64,000 bases of DNA. It comes from Corbicula japonica. Lineage: Eukaryota > Mollusca > Bivalvia > Venerida > Cyrenidae. How positions within the stretch are numbered: position 1 is the stretch's first letter; every line of letters starts with the position of its first letter. Location of the stretch: assembly GCA_038501625.1 (NCBI GenBank), contig JAZAYU010001112.1, positions 21,834 through 85,833 of the forward strand. Direction: 5' to 3'. This document shows, in pieces, positions 38,118 through 50,034 of this stretch. The translations under genes and the position numbers were made by a program. Under the pieces are notes generated by a model. The model worked only from the letters and a program-made list of their open reading frames with translations, had not been told where the DNA came from and searched no databases.

Positions 38118-38272
38118 AAGTATCTTGCATGAGTGTGAGGTGAAGATGGAAAAATCTGTCACCTCGGGGGAACTGTTTTGCGGGAACGAGGCTCTGCCGA
38201 GTTCCCGCCAAAACAGTTCACCCGAGGTGACAGATTTTTCTATCTTCACCGAATGTCCCATGCAAGATACTT
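38118..38272. mobile_element. Long-hairpin MITE
   Basis: The left half (aaaaatctgtcacctcggg) is matched by the right half (cccgaggtgacagattttt), and pairing extends outward to tatcttgcat/atgcaagata. The stem spans most of the 155 bp. Block A lacks this sequence, so it inserted after the duplication. ORFs reading through it on both strands are near mirror images and not genes. Confidence 0.8.
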
Positions 38273-38531
38273 TTTCTTGCATACCTTTTATTGTTCATAA
38301 CATTTGTGTACATGTATACAATCCAACTTGCTTCCTTACGCTGAAATATTGACGTTAGCGTAAACCTTATTTTCTAAATGACGTCACTAACTTGAATAAA
38401 TTACGTCAGATACTTGAGGACGTGACGTCACTCGTGTAGCACGCGAACGTTATCTTTTCCCTAGGGAAAAGATAAGATTTTCTTTCCCCGGTAAATCACG
38501 CGGAAATACTTATCCGGTATGCAAGAAATGC
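38273..38531. mobile_element. Short inverted-repeat element next to the hairpin
   Basis: Bounded by tttcttgcatacc and ggtatgcaagaaa, a 13-bp inverted repeat about 255 bp apart. Contains an internal palindrome ttatcttttccctagggaaa. It is absent from block A. With 38,118-38,272 it forms one extra segment, either a compound insertion or a single two-part element. Confidence 0.6.
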
Positions 38532-38559
38532 ATTTACAGAGTCGTTCAAATCATGAAAA

Positions 38560-40755
38560 CACACCGTTCAACCCGATAAGATGAATGCCGTGGGTTAGAC
38601 GACGGCAGTTGCTTGTGTACATGAACGTTTTTCGGCGAAACTGAGGATTGGCCTGATTTTTACATTTTCCGGCAATATCTAAGCAGACAAAAATATACAT
38701 ATTGATTCCCTGTTTGTTAAGGACTCTACTGACGAAATCTTGACGCACACAGGATATTATTTACAAAGAAATTGCAGAAAAAGTGTGCAACTTTTTGACA
38801 AAATATGTCATTTGACGAATCGGTCGCAAATATTCTTTTCATTACCAAATCTGAAATATTTGAAATATACCATGATAAAGTTCAATTATTTCCCTGTAAT
38901 TATTTGAAACCACAGCTTCCAATTCGCTTTCTCTAAAAAGATATTTACTTTTAAACTTGGTACGTCGTTGAGATTTTGGTAACGACAACGGCCGTTAACA
39001 CTAAAATATTGGTACAGTTGAATGCAGTTTCGTCAGTGGATTGGATAACGTAAACGGCCGTCAAGCGAAAATTAGCTTTGTCTCTACAATGATTAACACT
39101 GGACCTGAGAACATAATTAAATGTTTTTATTGCATCGTGCTTTGACCGATGTTTTTTTAACGCGCACATTGCCAATTTTGTTGTATATTTTTTCCTTAAA
39201 CAGCTGTTGAAAATGACATATTTATGAAAGTTTTTAAAATACTGTTTTACAAATTGAGTTTGATCTGACAGAGATTACGATTACTTGTATTTAGACTATA
39301 TTCTAGAGATATGACCATGACGTCTTAGCCGTATTGTCAGCGAAGCAAAGGTGACGACAATGATATATAAAACAGTGAAATATGCATATCAGGGATGGCC
39401 ACATCCAGCAGACACAGCTTCCCCATACAGCCAAACAGCAGAGACGAAAAGAGAACATGGTATTACAATAATCAATTTCAATATGGACGCCACAAACAAT
39501 TAACGAAAGTGAGAACCCGAGGGGTTACCGCCTTGGAACGGTCCGACGGCAAAACTTAGTCGCATAAGAATAGTTGTTTTTCGTCTGTTACAAATATGAA
39601 GCAAAAGAACTTCAAATACTTCATTCTGAGTTGAATTTTACTTACTTTCGTTGTCTATATAATTTTATTTATAAATCAGAAGTAAATCAAGACCGCCTGC
39701 GCTTCGAATATTCTTAAAGAGTAATGGCCACCAAATGAAAATAAAGAATAATAACATATATTTCCGAATTTTAAAACTATAATATTACGTACTCGGTATG
39801 GTTCGTCCCCAGATAAGTTCGAGCTGAAATAATATACGGTGCAACATTTTTTCTCGTCTGCAGGCGGCTTTGCAAGTGCATTAAATTTCAAGTTCGTAAA
39901 GTATATATAGTAAATAATATAAGAATTTGTACAAAGTTAGATAAAATATTATATTGTTTTTCATTTGAATGAGTACAGACGCTTGTATTTCTCTTTTGAC
40001 AAGTGTACGAAATAATTGAATACTTAAAATTATTACAATTCTAAAATTGCATCAACAACAAAACGTTAGTTAATATTATTCAACCTGGAAATCAGGTGTT
40101 TTGTTATAAATGTTTTTCTTTAGGTAAACATACTTTTCAATAATTATCTTGATTTATACACAACAAGGAGTAGCCTAGATTTGTTAACACTAGAGTCTGA
40201 TACACTTTATGCATAAAGCAGACAACAGCGACGTTGAAAATAAGTTCACTTGACGGCCGTTAACGTTATCCAATCCACTGACGAAACTGCATTCAACTGT
40301 ACCAATATTTTAGTGTTAACGGCCGTTGTCATTACCAAAATCACTACGACGTACCAAGTTTAAAAGTAAATATCTTTCTAGAGAAAGCGAATTGGAAGCT
40401 GTGGTTTCAAATAATTACAGGGAAATAATTGAACTTAATCATGGTATATTTCAAATATTTCAGATTTGGTAATTAAAAAGGATATTTGCGACCGATTCGT
40501 CAAATGACATATTTTGTCAAAAAATTGCTTACTTTTTCTGCAATTTCTCTGTAAATAATATCATGTGTGCGTCAAGATTTCGTCAGTAGAGTCCTTAACA
40601 AACAGGGAATCAATATGTATATTTTTGTCTGCTAAGATATAGCCGGAAAATGTAAAAATCAGGCCAATACTCAGTTTCGCCGAAAAACGTTCATGTACAC
40701 AAGCAACTGCCGTCGTCTTACCCACGGCATTCATCTTATCGGGTTGAACGGTGTG
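38560..40755. mobile_element. 2.2-kb element with long terminal inverted repeats and 5-bp target duplication
   Basis: Left arm 38,560-39,065 and right arm 40,249-40,755 are inverted copies of about 506 bp, very similar, with ends CACACCGTTCAACCCG and CGGGTTGAACGGTGTG. The 5 bases GAAAA flank both ends (38,555-38,559 and 40,756-40,760). The empty site in block A (near 16,486) has GAAAA once. The 1.2-kb core has no transposase ORF. A CAC...GTG end with 5-bp duplications fits the Transib/RAG-like superfamily best, but that assignment is inference. The core also carries a diverged copy of the interspersed repeat found at 1,036-1,210. Confidence 0.9.
39372..39560. repeat. Diverged copy of the GAGAACCCGAGGGG-core repeat
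   Basis: Shares atatgcatatcagg at its left and gagaacccgaggggttaccg at its right with the copies at 1,036, 26,696 and 42,893. The middle has diverged much more. It sits in the core of the long-inverted-repeat element. Confidence 0.6.
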
Positions 40756-41130
40756 GAAAAGGAAGCTATGAAATTTTACTATACAAGATGGCAACTGCCT
40801 ACACAGTGGTTTATATTGTCGTTAGTTTTGAGAAAAATTGAACCGTCTGTGTAACGAATTCAAGTTTCTTTTCTTCAATATGACCTACCTAGTTTGGGGC
40901 AGTCCTAAGTGAAATTTAAATGTGTATAATGGGCACCGAACATTGTACTTCAGGGTGTTGTAGAATTAAATTTTGCAATACGCAGTTCTGGTATTATCTG
41001 AACTAATCTATTTAAAGTTTTATGTATTTTCAGGGTCACTGTAAAATGTTGTAAAATGTTGGGTTTTTTCATTACTTTACAAAGCTTTCTTCTTCTTTAT
41101 TAGGACATGGTTTTCATATTTTAAATTTCA

Positions 41131-41203
41131 CCATGGGTAATCAATACCCAAGATGATCCATTGTCCTTGACAACAGAACTGACGCGGCCTCATCGTTTCA
41201 CAT
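41131..41203 (-). pseudogene. Relic of a cGLR 5' end, block B
   Basis: Counterpart of 16,869-16,941. The second codon has become a stop (TGG to TGA) and the frame is lost at the same place, so it cannot be translated as a cGLR. Confidence 0.85.
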
Positions 41204-43605
41204 CTCATTTCTTCTCCAACAGAAATAACGCGAAATGGCTTCAATTGATCTTACCCACGTAACTATTGCGGATTATTGTTTAGAACCTGAATATAAACAA
41301 CAATTCTGAAGTTATGCACCACCTTGCAAGCAATCATAGCTGACGAGAATCTAATTTTGTTCACGAAAACGAAAGTAAAACGAACAATTCTGTAATCAAT
41401 ATATTATTTAGAATACTAACAAAAGATTATTGTCTACACACACAAAATTCAAGATTATTAAATAAATAAATCCAATTTATCTAACAGTTTTCAGACTAAA
41501 CAATATTAAAATGAAAGCCACATTGACTCTAATTAATTTCGTAATATCCTCAAAAATTCCTGAGGATTTTCCGATGAACTAATTCCAATATAGGTCATTA
41601 AAAAACTGGTCGATAGTCTAAATAATTAGCGCGTCCACGCCCGATAAACATTCGCTCCGCTACCAAAATTTAAACATAGACACGTGAGAAAACACTTCTT
41701 CCGGGCTATCAGAAAATGTAAATTGATCGAACTATAAATATTTCCAGGCTAATATACGCTAAATCGCACCCTAGAAATAAATTTTGGGGAGCATGGCCCC
41801 GAACCCCTTAGAAAATGTTAATTCGGTGCTTTCGCCGCTTTGGATACGGCCTTTGCATCTTTTTTCAATGACCGTAATTTCTGATTAATTTTGTTTATTT
41901 GTTTCTTCAGTTCTCTTTTCATCCATTTAAACATTTACTAGAGCATTTATAGTAAAAACAAAACTTATCGATTTCATCGCATCGTTTTGAAATGAAACGT
42001 GTCATGTTAAACGATGTTATTGCTATGTGCAATTCTTTTTAATATTCGTTCCGTTTTAATATATGACGCAGTATTTCAATGCTCCGTATATGTAAATCGA
42101 ATGCCGATCGCTACAAACTGTTGTACACCATTGTCCACATTTTGAATGGTGACGTCTTTATTTAAATGATATATTCTAATTTTTTCAAGAGTTATCTTTG
42201 CGACAAATCTGGTTGGAGAGCTAAAGCAAAGGGGACAGGATGAAAACAAAAGTGCATAATCGTATTAATCACATCGTTTTGACATGTATAAAAGACCTTC
42301 TATGTACGTCTTATTTAATAAGACATACATAGAGCGTATTTTAATATGAGACGATAATAATTAGTTATTTAACATAATGAACATGTTATGTTAAACAATG
42401 TCGTTGCAACGTGCAAGCGTCTTAAATTCGTTTTTCACATTTGGTCTTATCTTTTATCATCAAATGAGATAAAACTACATCATCAATGAAATGTAAGCTG
42501 AGTTCAGGGGTTATGACGGAAAATACGAGTATTCGAAACGCGTTTTCGTTGCAACAACATTGTTTAACATAACAAGAACACGTTAATGTTTAACGGGTGT
42601 GTTTACATCCTATGAGTTAAAATGCAAGAAAATTCAATATTGCATCGTTTTATTTTATTTAATATAATTTGTACCGCTCGCGTTTGTAGAAATAAAGAGG
42701 CGTTTATATTAAAAAATATTAGACGCTATGCCAGCTTATATATTCATCCCACTCCCATCTATTAAATTATGCTATTTTTAAAGAAATCATCAGTTAAAAC
42801 ATATGCAAATGTAAGCCATCGAATCTCCAGCTTAACGCTCTACTGATAAGTCACCAGCCTAATAAATACTGAACATAAATCGTATTAACAAAAAAGTAAT
42901 TTTGCGTATCAGGAATTGCCACAATCAAAAGACACAATCTCCAGTCAAGCAGGAGAGAGAGACAATGGTTAATAAAATGATCAATTACATGACAGACACC
43001 ACAAACAATCAAAAAAATGAGAACCCGATGGGCTACCGCCTTAGAACGGTCAGTGGCAAAACAGTTTGTCACTTATTTAACCAGGTTCTATACAGCACCA
43101 AAGATACTACTTCGCTAAAACTCAATGGTTTTAGTCTCAATAATACAGTATAATTATATGGCCTATTTTCGGTTCGGAAATCCCGATAGGAACATTTTGT
43201 AAAACTTGAATGAAAAAGTTCACCTTTAAGACGTATGTGACAGTCGAATGATTTCATTTAAGCAGTCGTAATTACCGAAAATAAACCTAATTGTTTACAG
43301 AAGATTGCAAGGTATTTTATAACCCATTGTTTTTTTTTATATTTTGTATACAACAGAAACATGACGGGTGCTTATAGGGTTCAGCTGGAGTAGAAAAAAC
43401 AATAAAGAAATAGACATAACAATAATAGAAACATTTCAGCTTTAAGTACAAGATGCCATATAAAGTGTAGACAGTTATTAAGTTACCAATTATAAGTAAG
43501 GTTAAGGAGGGTCGTTTAACTATACAAGATATACTGATTTTTGTTACAAAGGGAAATTTAGTTATTTATACCCTGTTTCCACAGCGTTAATGTCTTATAT
43601 TATAT
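41204..43605. repeat. Unit tail plus third copy of the 880-1,800 block
   Basis: 41,204-42,720 matches 16,942-18,431. 42,740-43,640 matches 880-1,800 and 26,530-27,415. The join near 42,722 skips the part present at 300-880 in the first copy. Noncoding; small overlapping ORFs at 42,851-43,257 occupy both strands and are not supported. Confidence 0.75.
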
Positions 43606-43755
43606 GTACAGTTCAACCCCTTATTAAGACCACCCCCAGTATATCAAAATCTAATTTACCGCGTTGCACTTTTTTCTACCCCATAATTTAAGGAACCTAT
43701 TATCAAGACCATTTTGATCAAGTCCAAGATGTGGTCATAGCGAGGATTCACTGTA
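43606..43755. mobile_element. Inverted-repeat element that carries the satellite in A and B
   Basis: Begins acagttcaaccccttattaa and ends gaggattcactgt, an imperfect inverted terminus about 150 bp apart. In blocks A and B the same left end is followed by the 68-bp satellite; here the element is complete and there is no satellite. A related left end occurs at 51,728. Confidence 0.6.
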
Positions 43756-44777
43756 TGTCATTTTTAAAACAATGCATCTTCCCCTACAGTTCTATTTTTG
43801 ACTTAAACTTGCCCTCGGTACAGAAACAAGATCACATATATTACATGTAAGTAAACCATGTGTTTGGGGAAGTTACGTTTCTTTTTTCTCTAAGTTAAAT
43901 ACATCCAAAGCACAGTTAATTAATTGCTGTTTAAAAGTTCACCTAAGATTCCCCAAAACGAAGTTATGATTTTTTTTATATTCAAATATTTTCTTTTTCT
44001 TGGTTTGGTTAACAGAGGGTTTGTACTTCCACAAGTAATTCGACCGCCAAAGCTTTTACAAGATGTTTTAATATTCATTTCAACCAATATTTTATGCTCA
44101 ATACCGAAAGAAACATTCATACGATGAACAGAAACTATGCTGAAAACCTGTAGGGTTTGTAAAGCGTAGCATATGATAGAATACACTTAACAAAAGTTCT
44201 AATTGGTCACTTTTTGTTCGTAATTTTTTATTTGAAAGACATTGAATTAACTCTTTATTTATGATCATATGCCAACATCAGTCTTCAACTTAAGCTTTAA
44301 TCTTGTAATAATAGACTTTGGAACAGTTTGGCAAGAGTTATCCTTAATTTTGCTAAAAATGCATTTCTTGCATAAAAAGGTCAAGCACCGAAAAATTTGC
44401 TCTTCATTCCTTGTTTTGTTTTAATAGGACCCCTCATTAGCAGGAAAACAGAAAACATGATTAATCAATAACACATTTGTTTAAATAAACCCCTTTCAAA
44501 GTATCCAATTTTAAAATTATCTCCCTTTTAATTAAAGACTGTTCATATTTTTACCCAGCGCTGTAAGTAAAAGGTATTTGATTTGTTTAAGAATACAATC
44601 AATAAAGATTAAAAAGACATTAGATAAATGATTTCTAGACAAAACAGTTCTTTCCACAACCTCTCTTGGCGTAGGGAAGAAAGGAAAATAGCATACATTG
44701 TAAACATATACAATGAATGACCAATTAGAACTTTGGTTGAGTGTATATACCAGACGACAATGTCTTCCTTTACCAGT
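43756..44777. other. 3' flank of cGLR3
   Basis: Gene-free. The 43,990-44,180 stretch (cgaccgccaaagctttt, aaacctgtagggtttgt) and 44,737-44,777 (tataccagacgacaatgtct) match the 3' flanks of the other cGLR copies. Opposed ORFs at 43,920-44,186 are shadows of each other. Confidence 0.55.
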
Positions 44778-45311
44778 CTAAGATAGAAATTTTTTAAATC
44801 TATCCATGCAAATTGTGAACATTTGGTCAAGGTTAACTCCACTTAACAGTAGTTCATAGAATTCTGGCATGAGGGTCAGCACAAATCCGTATGTCACGCG
44901 TTCATCAAACACCTCAGGATCATTATGGATCATACAATTCATACAATAATATGCTATTTCAAAATGTAGTTGCCTCTGTGTGTACGAGCAGAATGTTTCT
45001 GGAGATCTTAACAGCATGCTGAAGGCATCTCTGATCTTTCACATCGGTTTACGATCTGTGGTCTTTGCTCTAGTAAGGAATCTATCATTACACACACTCC
45101 AGATCTCTCCAGTACTGTAAAGTGATCTGCAAGCTGATTTCTGTCTGGAATCATGTAGTTTGGGAGACATTCACTTAACACGCAACGTTTGAGTGTTCTT
45201 AGTGCAATGTATAAAGTATTTAGAAGGTTGTTTTCAGTAAAATTGTGTTCCGGTAGTTTTTCTACCATCCACATGACGAGATTCTTCATCACATAAGATG
45301 TCATTTCCTTA

Positions 45312-46434
45312 CAGTACTGAAAATTATGAAATTGACAATTTTTCCGATTCCGATCCGGTCCGCTTCCGATCCTAATGTCATCTATAACCGATCCGATTCC
45401 ATTCCCATTGCGGTCCAATTCCAATTCGATTGCACTCCATTTTTTTCACTTCAGACAATGCGCTCCAAACCGATTCTTCCGATTCCGATCTTTTCGCTCC
45501 CGATTTTCATTGGTCATTAACAATGCGCTCCAAACAATCTTTACGCTCAAACCGATTCTTCCGATTCCGATCTTTTCGCTCCCGCTTTTCATGGGTCATT
45601 ACTTATAACGCATCTCGCGCTGAAATCATTAGGGAAAAATAGTTTATCTTTTAGTTTCGGACAGCGTTCATGGTTTATATTTCATACTGAACTTAATAAA
45701 TGTTTACATTCAAAAATTTTTATTAGCATTAAATACAGTTCAGTTGTGAATCTCCTTACTAAATAAAAAAACACATTAATTCCATAATGAAGCACGGGTG
45801 AATGTAAATGTGCCTTATTTCTTCCCGTGTGTAAGAAAAAATATTACGTATTTTCGCTTAAAGAGCACTTTATAGAAACAGGTTCCGAACTTAATTTCAA
45901 TAATATCATGCGTGTGAATGACAAACACACCATTTACTATTATATGTTTTCAGTTTTATTTACAAAATTATAGTTAAATTAGTTTTTTATTACTAGTGTT
46001 TGATAGCAGAAAACTCAATTAAATTATTGTCAAAAATTGCTTTGTTTAAAGTCGTTAAAAGAATCGGAAGAAGCGATTCGGATCGCTACTATATATAACT
46101 GAAAAACTATAAATAGAAGCGATCCGATCCGATCCGATCAAAACGCTCCGGTCTTTTCACTCCAAGCGATCCAAACGCTCAAAGCGATTCCGATCCGGTC
46201 AAAACGCTCCGGTCTTTTCACTCCAAGCGATCCAAACGTTCAAAGCGATTCCGATCCGTTCAAAATGTCCCGGTCTTTTCACTCCAAGCGATCCAAACGC
46301 TCAAAGCGATTCGCTTCGATTCCATTCCGTTTCCAATTCGATTGCGCTTCGATTGCGCTCCTAACAGGATCGGTTTCCGGTCCGCTTCCGATCCGCTTCC
46401 GATCCGGTTGTCAATTTCATGATTTTCAGTACTG
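45312..46434. mobile_element. Tc1/mariner-type non-autonomous element inside cGLR3
   Basis: Ends CAGTACTGAAAATTATGAAA and, inverted, CAGTACTGAAAATCATGAAA give about 26 bp of terminal inverted repeat. TA is duplicated at 45,310-45,311 and 46,435-46,436. The site is in cGLR3 coding sequence between two otherwise contiguous parts. No transposase ORF. The interior contains two separate tandem blocks rich in ccgattcc and gatccg, at about 45,470-45,600 and 46,140-46,320 (unit about 61 bp, three copies). Confidence 0.88.
46140..46320. repeat. 61-bp tandem repeat, three copies
   Basis: The unit begins aacgctccggtcttttcact and continues with ccaagcgatccaaacg. Copies start near 46,140, 46,200 and 46,262. 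It lies inside the element at 45,312-46,434 and is unusually GC-rich for this window. Confidence 0.85.
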
Positions 46435-47238
46435 TACAAGTGGGTTTAAAACAGGATTTTGCTAGCCACCTCAATACAATAAGCAATTTGATCTGACAAT
46501 CATTGAAACTACGAATGAGTTTTATTTCTGCTTTTGTGAAGCAGATTCTCCAATCTAAGAACTGTAAAGGACTTCCTTTGTATCCCACGGGAACAACGTG
46601 GGCTTCCATTGTTGACACCTCTCGTAAAATATCGGCACTCGGCCAACTGTATTTTCGTGAACGATCTAACCAGGATTGAAGCTATCAGGACAGTCACAAA
46701 TTAAACCATCTACATAGTCACAATCATCGACAAAAACCCCGTTAAGAAGTGACACAGGATTGGATGGTCCCCGACTGTGTGACAATGAAGCTATGCAACC
46801 ATCCATCGAGTCCCATCCTCTGAAGGATTCCCGCCATTCATCACTGCACAAGTAGGTTTTCCCAAAGAGCGGTTGTATACATGGTTTGTCTGTTTTACTT
46901 ATATTTAAGCTTATCTACCGTGTGTAGCCAGCAGCTGTATCTGTCATATCTAGCTCGGATACTAAAATATTGTCCGTAGTGTTATAAAATTGTAGCGGGT
47001 TTGTTGTACAAATAAAAGACGAATGTGCGAAGAGCAAATCAATGTCTGATTCCCAACATTTTGTCAGACCTTCAGCTTTGCTTCCTGCAATATTGACTCC
47101 GATACTCGTATTTGTATTTGAAAACAATTCGATAACCTTATCGGTAACTTTCTGTGGGAATCTCACCATGGGTAATCCAAACCCAAGATGATCCATTGTC
47201 CTCGACAACAGAACTGACGCGGCCTCGTCGTTCCACAT

Positions 47239-50034
47239 CCCCCTTTTTCTCCTACATAACAGGAATAACGTGTGATGAATTCGGTTGGTCTTTACCGACG
47301 TAACTACTGCGCTTTAATGTTCAGAACCTGAATAAATATTTTAAAAATACTGTTGTTTACTGTTATATAGCAGTCATTACCGTCTATAATCGTATTTATT
47401 TTATTCGGAAAACAAACGTTTAATGAAATTAATATATAATTAAGACCACCACTAAGGAAAGTTTAAATTGTATTCAATTCAATTTTATAAATAAAAAATT
47501 CCATTTCATCTTACAGTGATTAGCTAATCCATATTAAAATGAAAACAACCTTCATTTAATTATTTTGTTATTATGCTTAAATATACCCGGGGATTTTCCG
47601 ATGAAATAATTCCAATTTAGGGTATTAAAAGACAGATCAATAATCTGTATAATTAGCGCGCACACGTCCGATAAACATTCGCTCCACTACCAAAATAGAG
47701 AACATAGCAACATGAGTAAATACTCCGTCCACTGCGAACGCACTGCACAAAACGTGAGCATGGTGAGTATGACCGATATTTTTTTTTAAACAGAATAAAA
47801 GGGATATTTTAAAAATCGCGGAGTGTTGAGCAATGTAAGGATAATGAATCTCCGAGGAAAACACACTTTAATACTTTCAAAATGTAAATTTTCGTGTTTG
47901 AACTTTCACGACTTATATAGGTTAAATTGCACCCCGTGAAAAAAAATCCGGGTAGAATCATATAAGCTCTTTATATCAAGAGGTATGGTTGCGACAAATC
48001 TGGCTGGGGAGGTGGAGGGCAGAGTGAAAATAAAACTGCATATTTCATTTTGACATGTATATAAGACTCCCATGTATGTCTCGTTAAACGTTATGAATGT
48101 GCCATTGTAAACGATGTCGTTTTAACGTGCAAGCTTCTTAAATTCGTTTTTCACATTTTGGTCTTATCTCTTGTCATGAAAGAAGAAAATAACGAATCTT
48201 CAATGAACATTCAGCTGGTTTCATGTGTTATTGTGGAAAATACCAGTATTCGAAACGCATTTTATTTGCAACAACATTGTTAATCATAAACACAACATTT
48301 AAATGTTATCCGGGGCTGTTTTCGTCTGATAAGAATACAAGAAAATTTTCGTCCTATAAGAATGCAAGAAAATCAAAATAGTATCGTTTTGTTTCATAGA
48401 AAATGTACCGTTTGCGTTCATACAGGCGTTTATATTTAAAAAAAAACAACATACTCGACGCTATGTTACAAGCTTATATAAAAAAGTGAACTATGCATAT
48501 TTTTTGAAATTGTAGGCAGTTTTCGCCATTTGCGATGTGTGCCGCCCTCCCCGCTTAAAGTATGCTAGATTTACAGATATCTCGCTCTGGATTAACCTTT
48601 TTGTTTGCAGATGCTTGCTAGGTATTTTTTAACTCATTGAATATATTTATTTCAGTTAATAACAGGAAGGTTCTGAGGGAGTAGAAAAAAATAGAGGAAA
48701 GTATTAGAAATAACAGAAACATTTTAGCTTAAAATACAAGATGCCAAACATTGTACTTCAGAGCTTGTGAAATTACAGTTATATAATATATAGTTTTTGA
48801 AAAATTTTAACTTAACTATTTCAAGAAACAGTTCGCGCGGTGAATATTAAGTTTGCTAATTGCATGTTGCTTACATAGTCGTTTATGTCGGAACTCGCAT
48901 TTTTATAATTAAGTTTTCCCGCAGAGAATCGAACTTGAAACCTTCCACTTCGAAAGCGGACGTAACCTACATCTCGTATGTTCAAGTTGAGCTTCTGAAA
49001 CCGCTCAAAAAGATAAATATAACAGCATTTATTCAGTTTTAAAGTTTTTTCATATGCATTAGTTGTGTTATTCTAATTACAAGATATAAAAAATAAAAAT
49101 AAAATAAATTTCATGGACAATTAAAACAATACTTTAGGAAATTTTAGTTTCAGAGCAAGGACATATCTTAGAAGTTAGAGCACAAAACTGAATACATTGT
49201 CATCACATACTAGTATACTATCAGTTTGTGCTAGTATTTGCGCTCGGCCACTTATTTGCAAAACAAACGAACTTAGATACATTTAATATTTGAGGACATT
49301 AATGATTCAAATTTAACAATATTAAATATTTCCCTCTTTGTACAAGGGGGAAGTTAATAGGAATGATACTTTGTTTCCATGGATTTCTTGTTACCACTGC
49401 GACATATTCTGTCATTTCTATCTTTTTTTATGTCCACCATTTTCGATTGCTAAATAATGGGATAAAACGAGAAACAATACCTGTTTACAGGTATGCACTA
49501 TTCACTGACTATACGAGATTTCATTGTTATATATACCATTATAAAAAATAAATTTAGGAGAAAATGCATTTTTCCTCAAAAATATATTTTAGACTTGAAC
49601 TGACTGCCTTTGGTACAGGAAAGAAAGACTCTAACCAATCTAGATCTTATTAGTAAAACGCTCTAGGGAAGTTACGTTACGCTTTTATTTAAGTTAAATG
49701 TATACAAGTTTAGACACATCAGTAGATTTTTAAGTTGTCAGCTAAGGATCCCTAAACGAATTTATGCTTTCCTAATAATCAAAAATGTTCTCTTTTTTAA
49801 ACAAAATTGGTTGGTTTAATCGTTGAAGTGTTTCCACTTCTACAAGTTGTTTTCGACCGCCAAGCTTTAAGAAGATGTCTATTTTAAAATCTTTATTTTA
49901 ACCATTATTTAATAGCCTCTAGATACCAGAAGAAACATTCCAATGAACAGATATCACGCTAGTAAACTTGTAATGTTTGTTTAGCTTAGCATATGAAAGA
50001 ATATACAACACAGGACAATGTCTTCCTTTACACT
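47239..50034. other. Gene-free stretch between cGLR3 and cGLR4
   Basis: The start (47,239-47,720) is cGLR 5' flank. 48,100-48,490 resembles the unit tail found at 1-300 and 18,150. 49,740-50,034 is cGLR4 3' flank, with cgaccgccaagctt and the caatgtcttcctttac motif. A possible tRNA-like remnant near 48,915-48,985 is too degenerate to call. No gene is supported. Confidence 0.55.

Larger units (their letters stand above)
44778..47238 (-). pseudogene. Broken cGAS-like / Mab-21 gene (cGLR3), split by an insertion
   Basis: Pieces in order on the minus strand are: the N-terminus (46,915-47,238; the usual start, NIAGSKAEGLTK, ESDIDLL), a middle part (46,666-46,851; GPSNPVSLLNG, DDCDYVDGLICDCP), the Mab-21 core (46,435-46,618; HVVPVG, DWRICFTKAE) and the C-terminal part (44,778-45,311). 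A stop follows the TAAGYTR segment. Part of the 46,850-46,915 region is shortened. There is a frame loss near 46,680 and another near 45,040, and a 1.1-kb element sits between the core and the C-terminal part. The GS and D-x-D residues survive in the first piece, but no intact enzyme can be made. Divergence from cGLR1 is greater than for cGLR2, so this is an older copy. Confidence 0.88.

Noticed and set aside
38560..38590. Element end as a canonical recombination signal sequence (heptamer plus nonamer)
   Set aside because: The heptamer CACACCG departs from CACAGTG and no A-rich nonamer lies 12 or 23 bases away.
48912..48985. tRNA-like sequence on the minus strand, possible anticodon TCG
   Set aside because: The anticodon arm is plausible, but the T-stem and acceptor do not pair.
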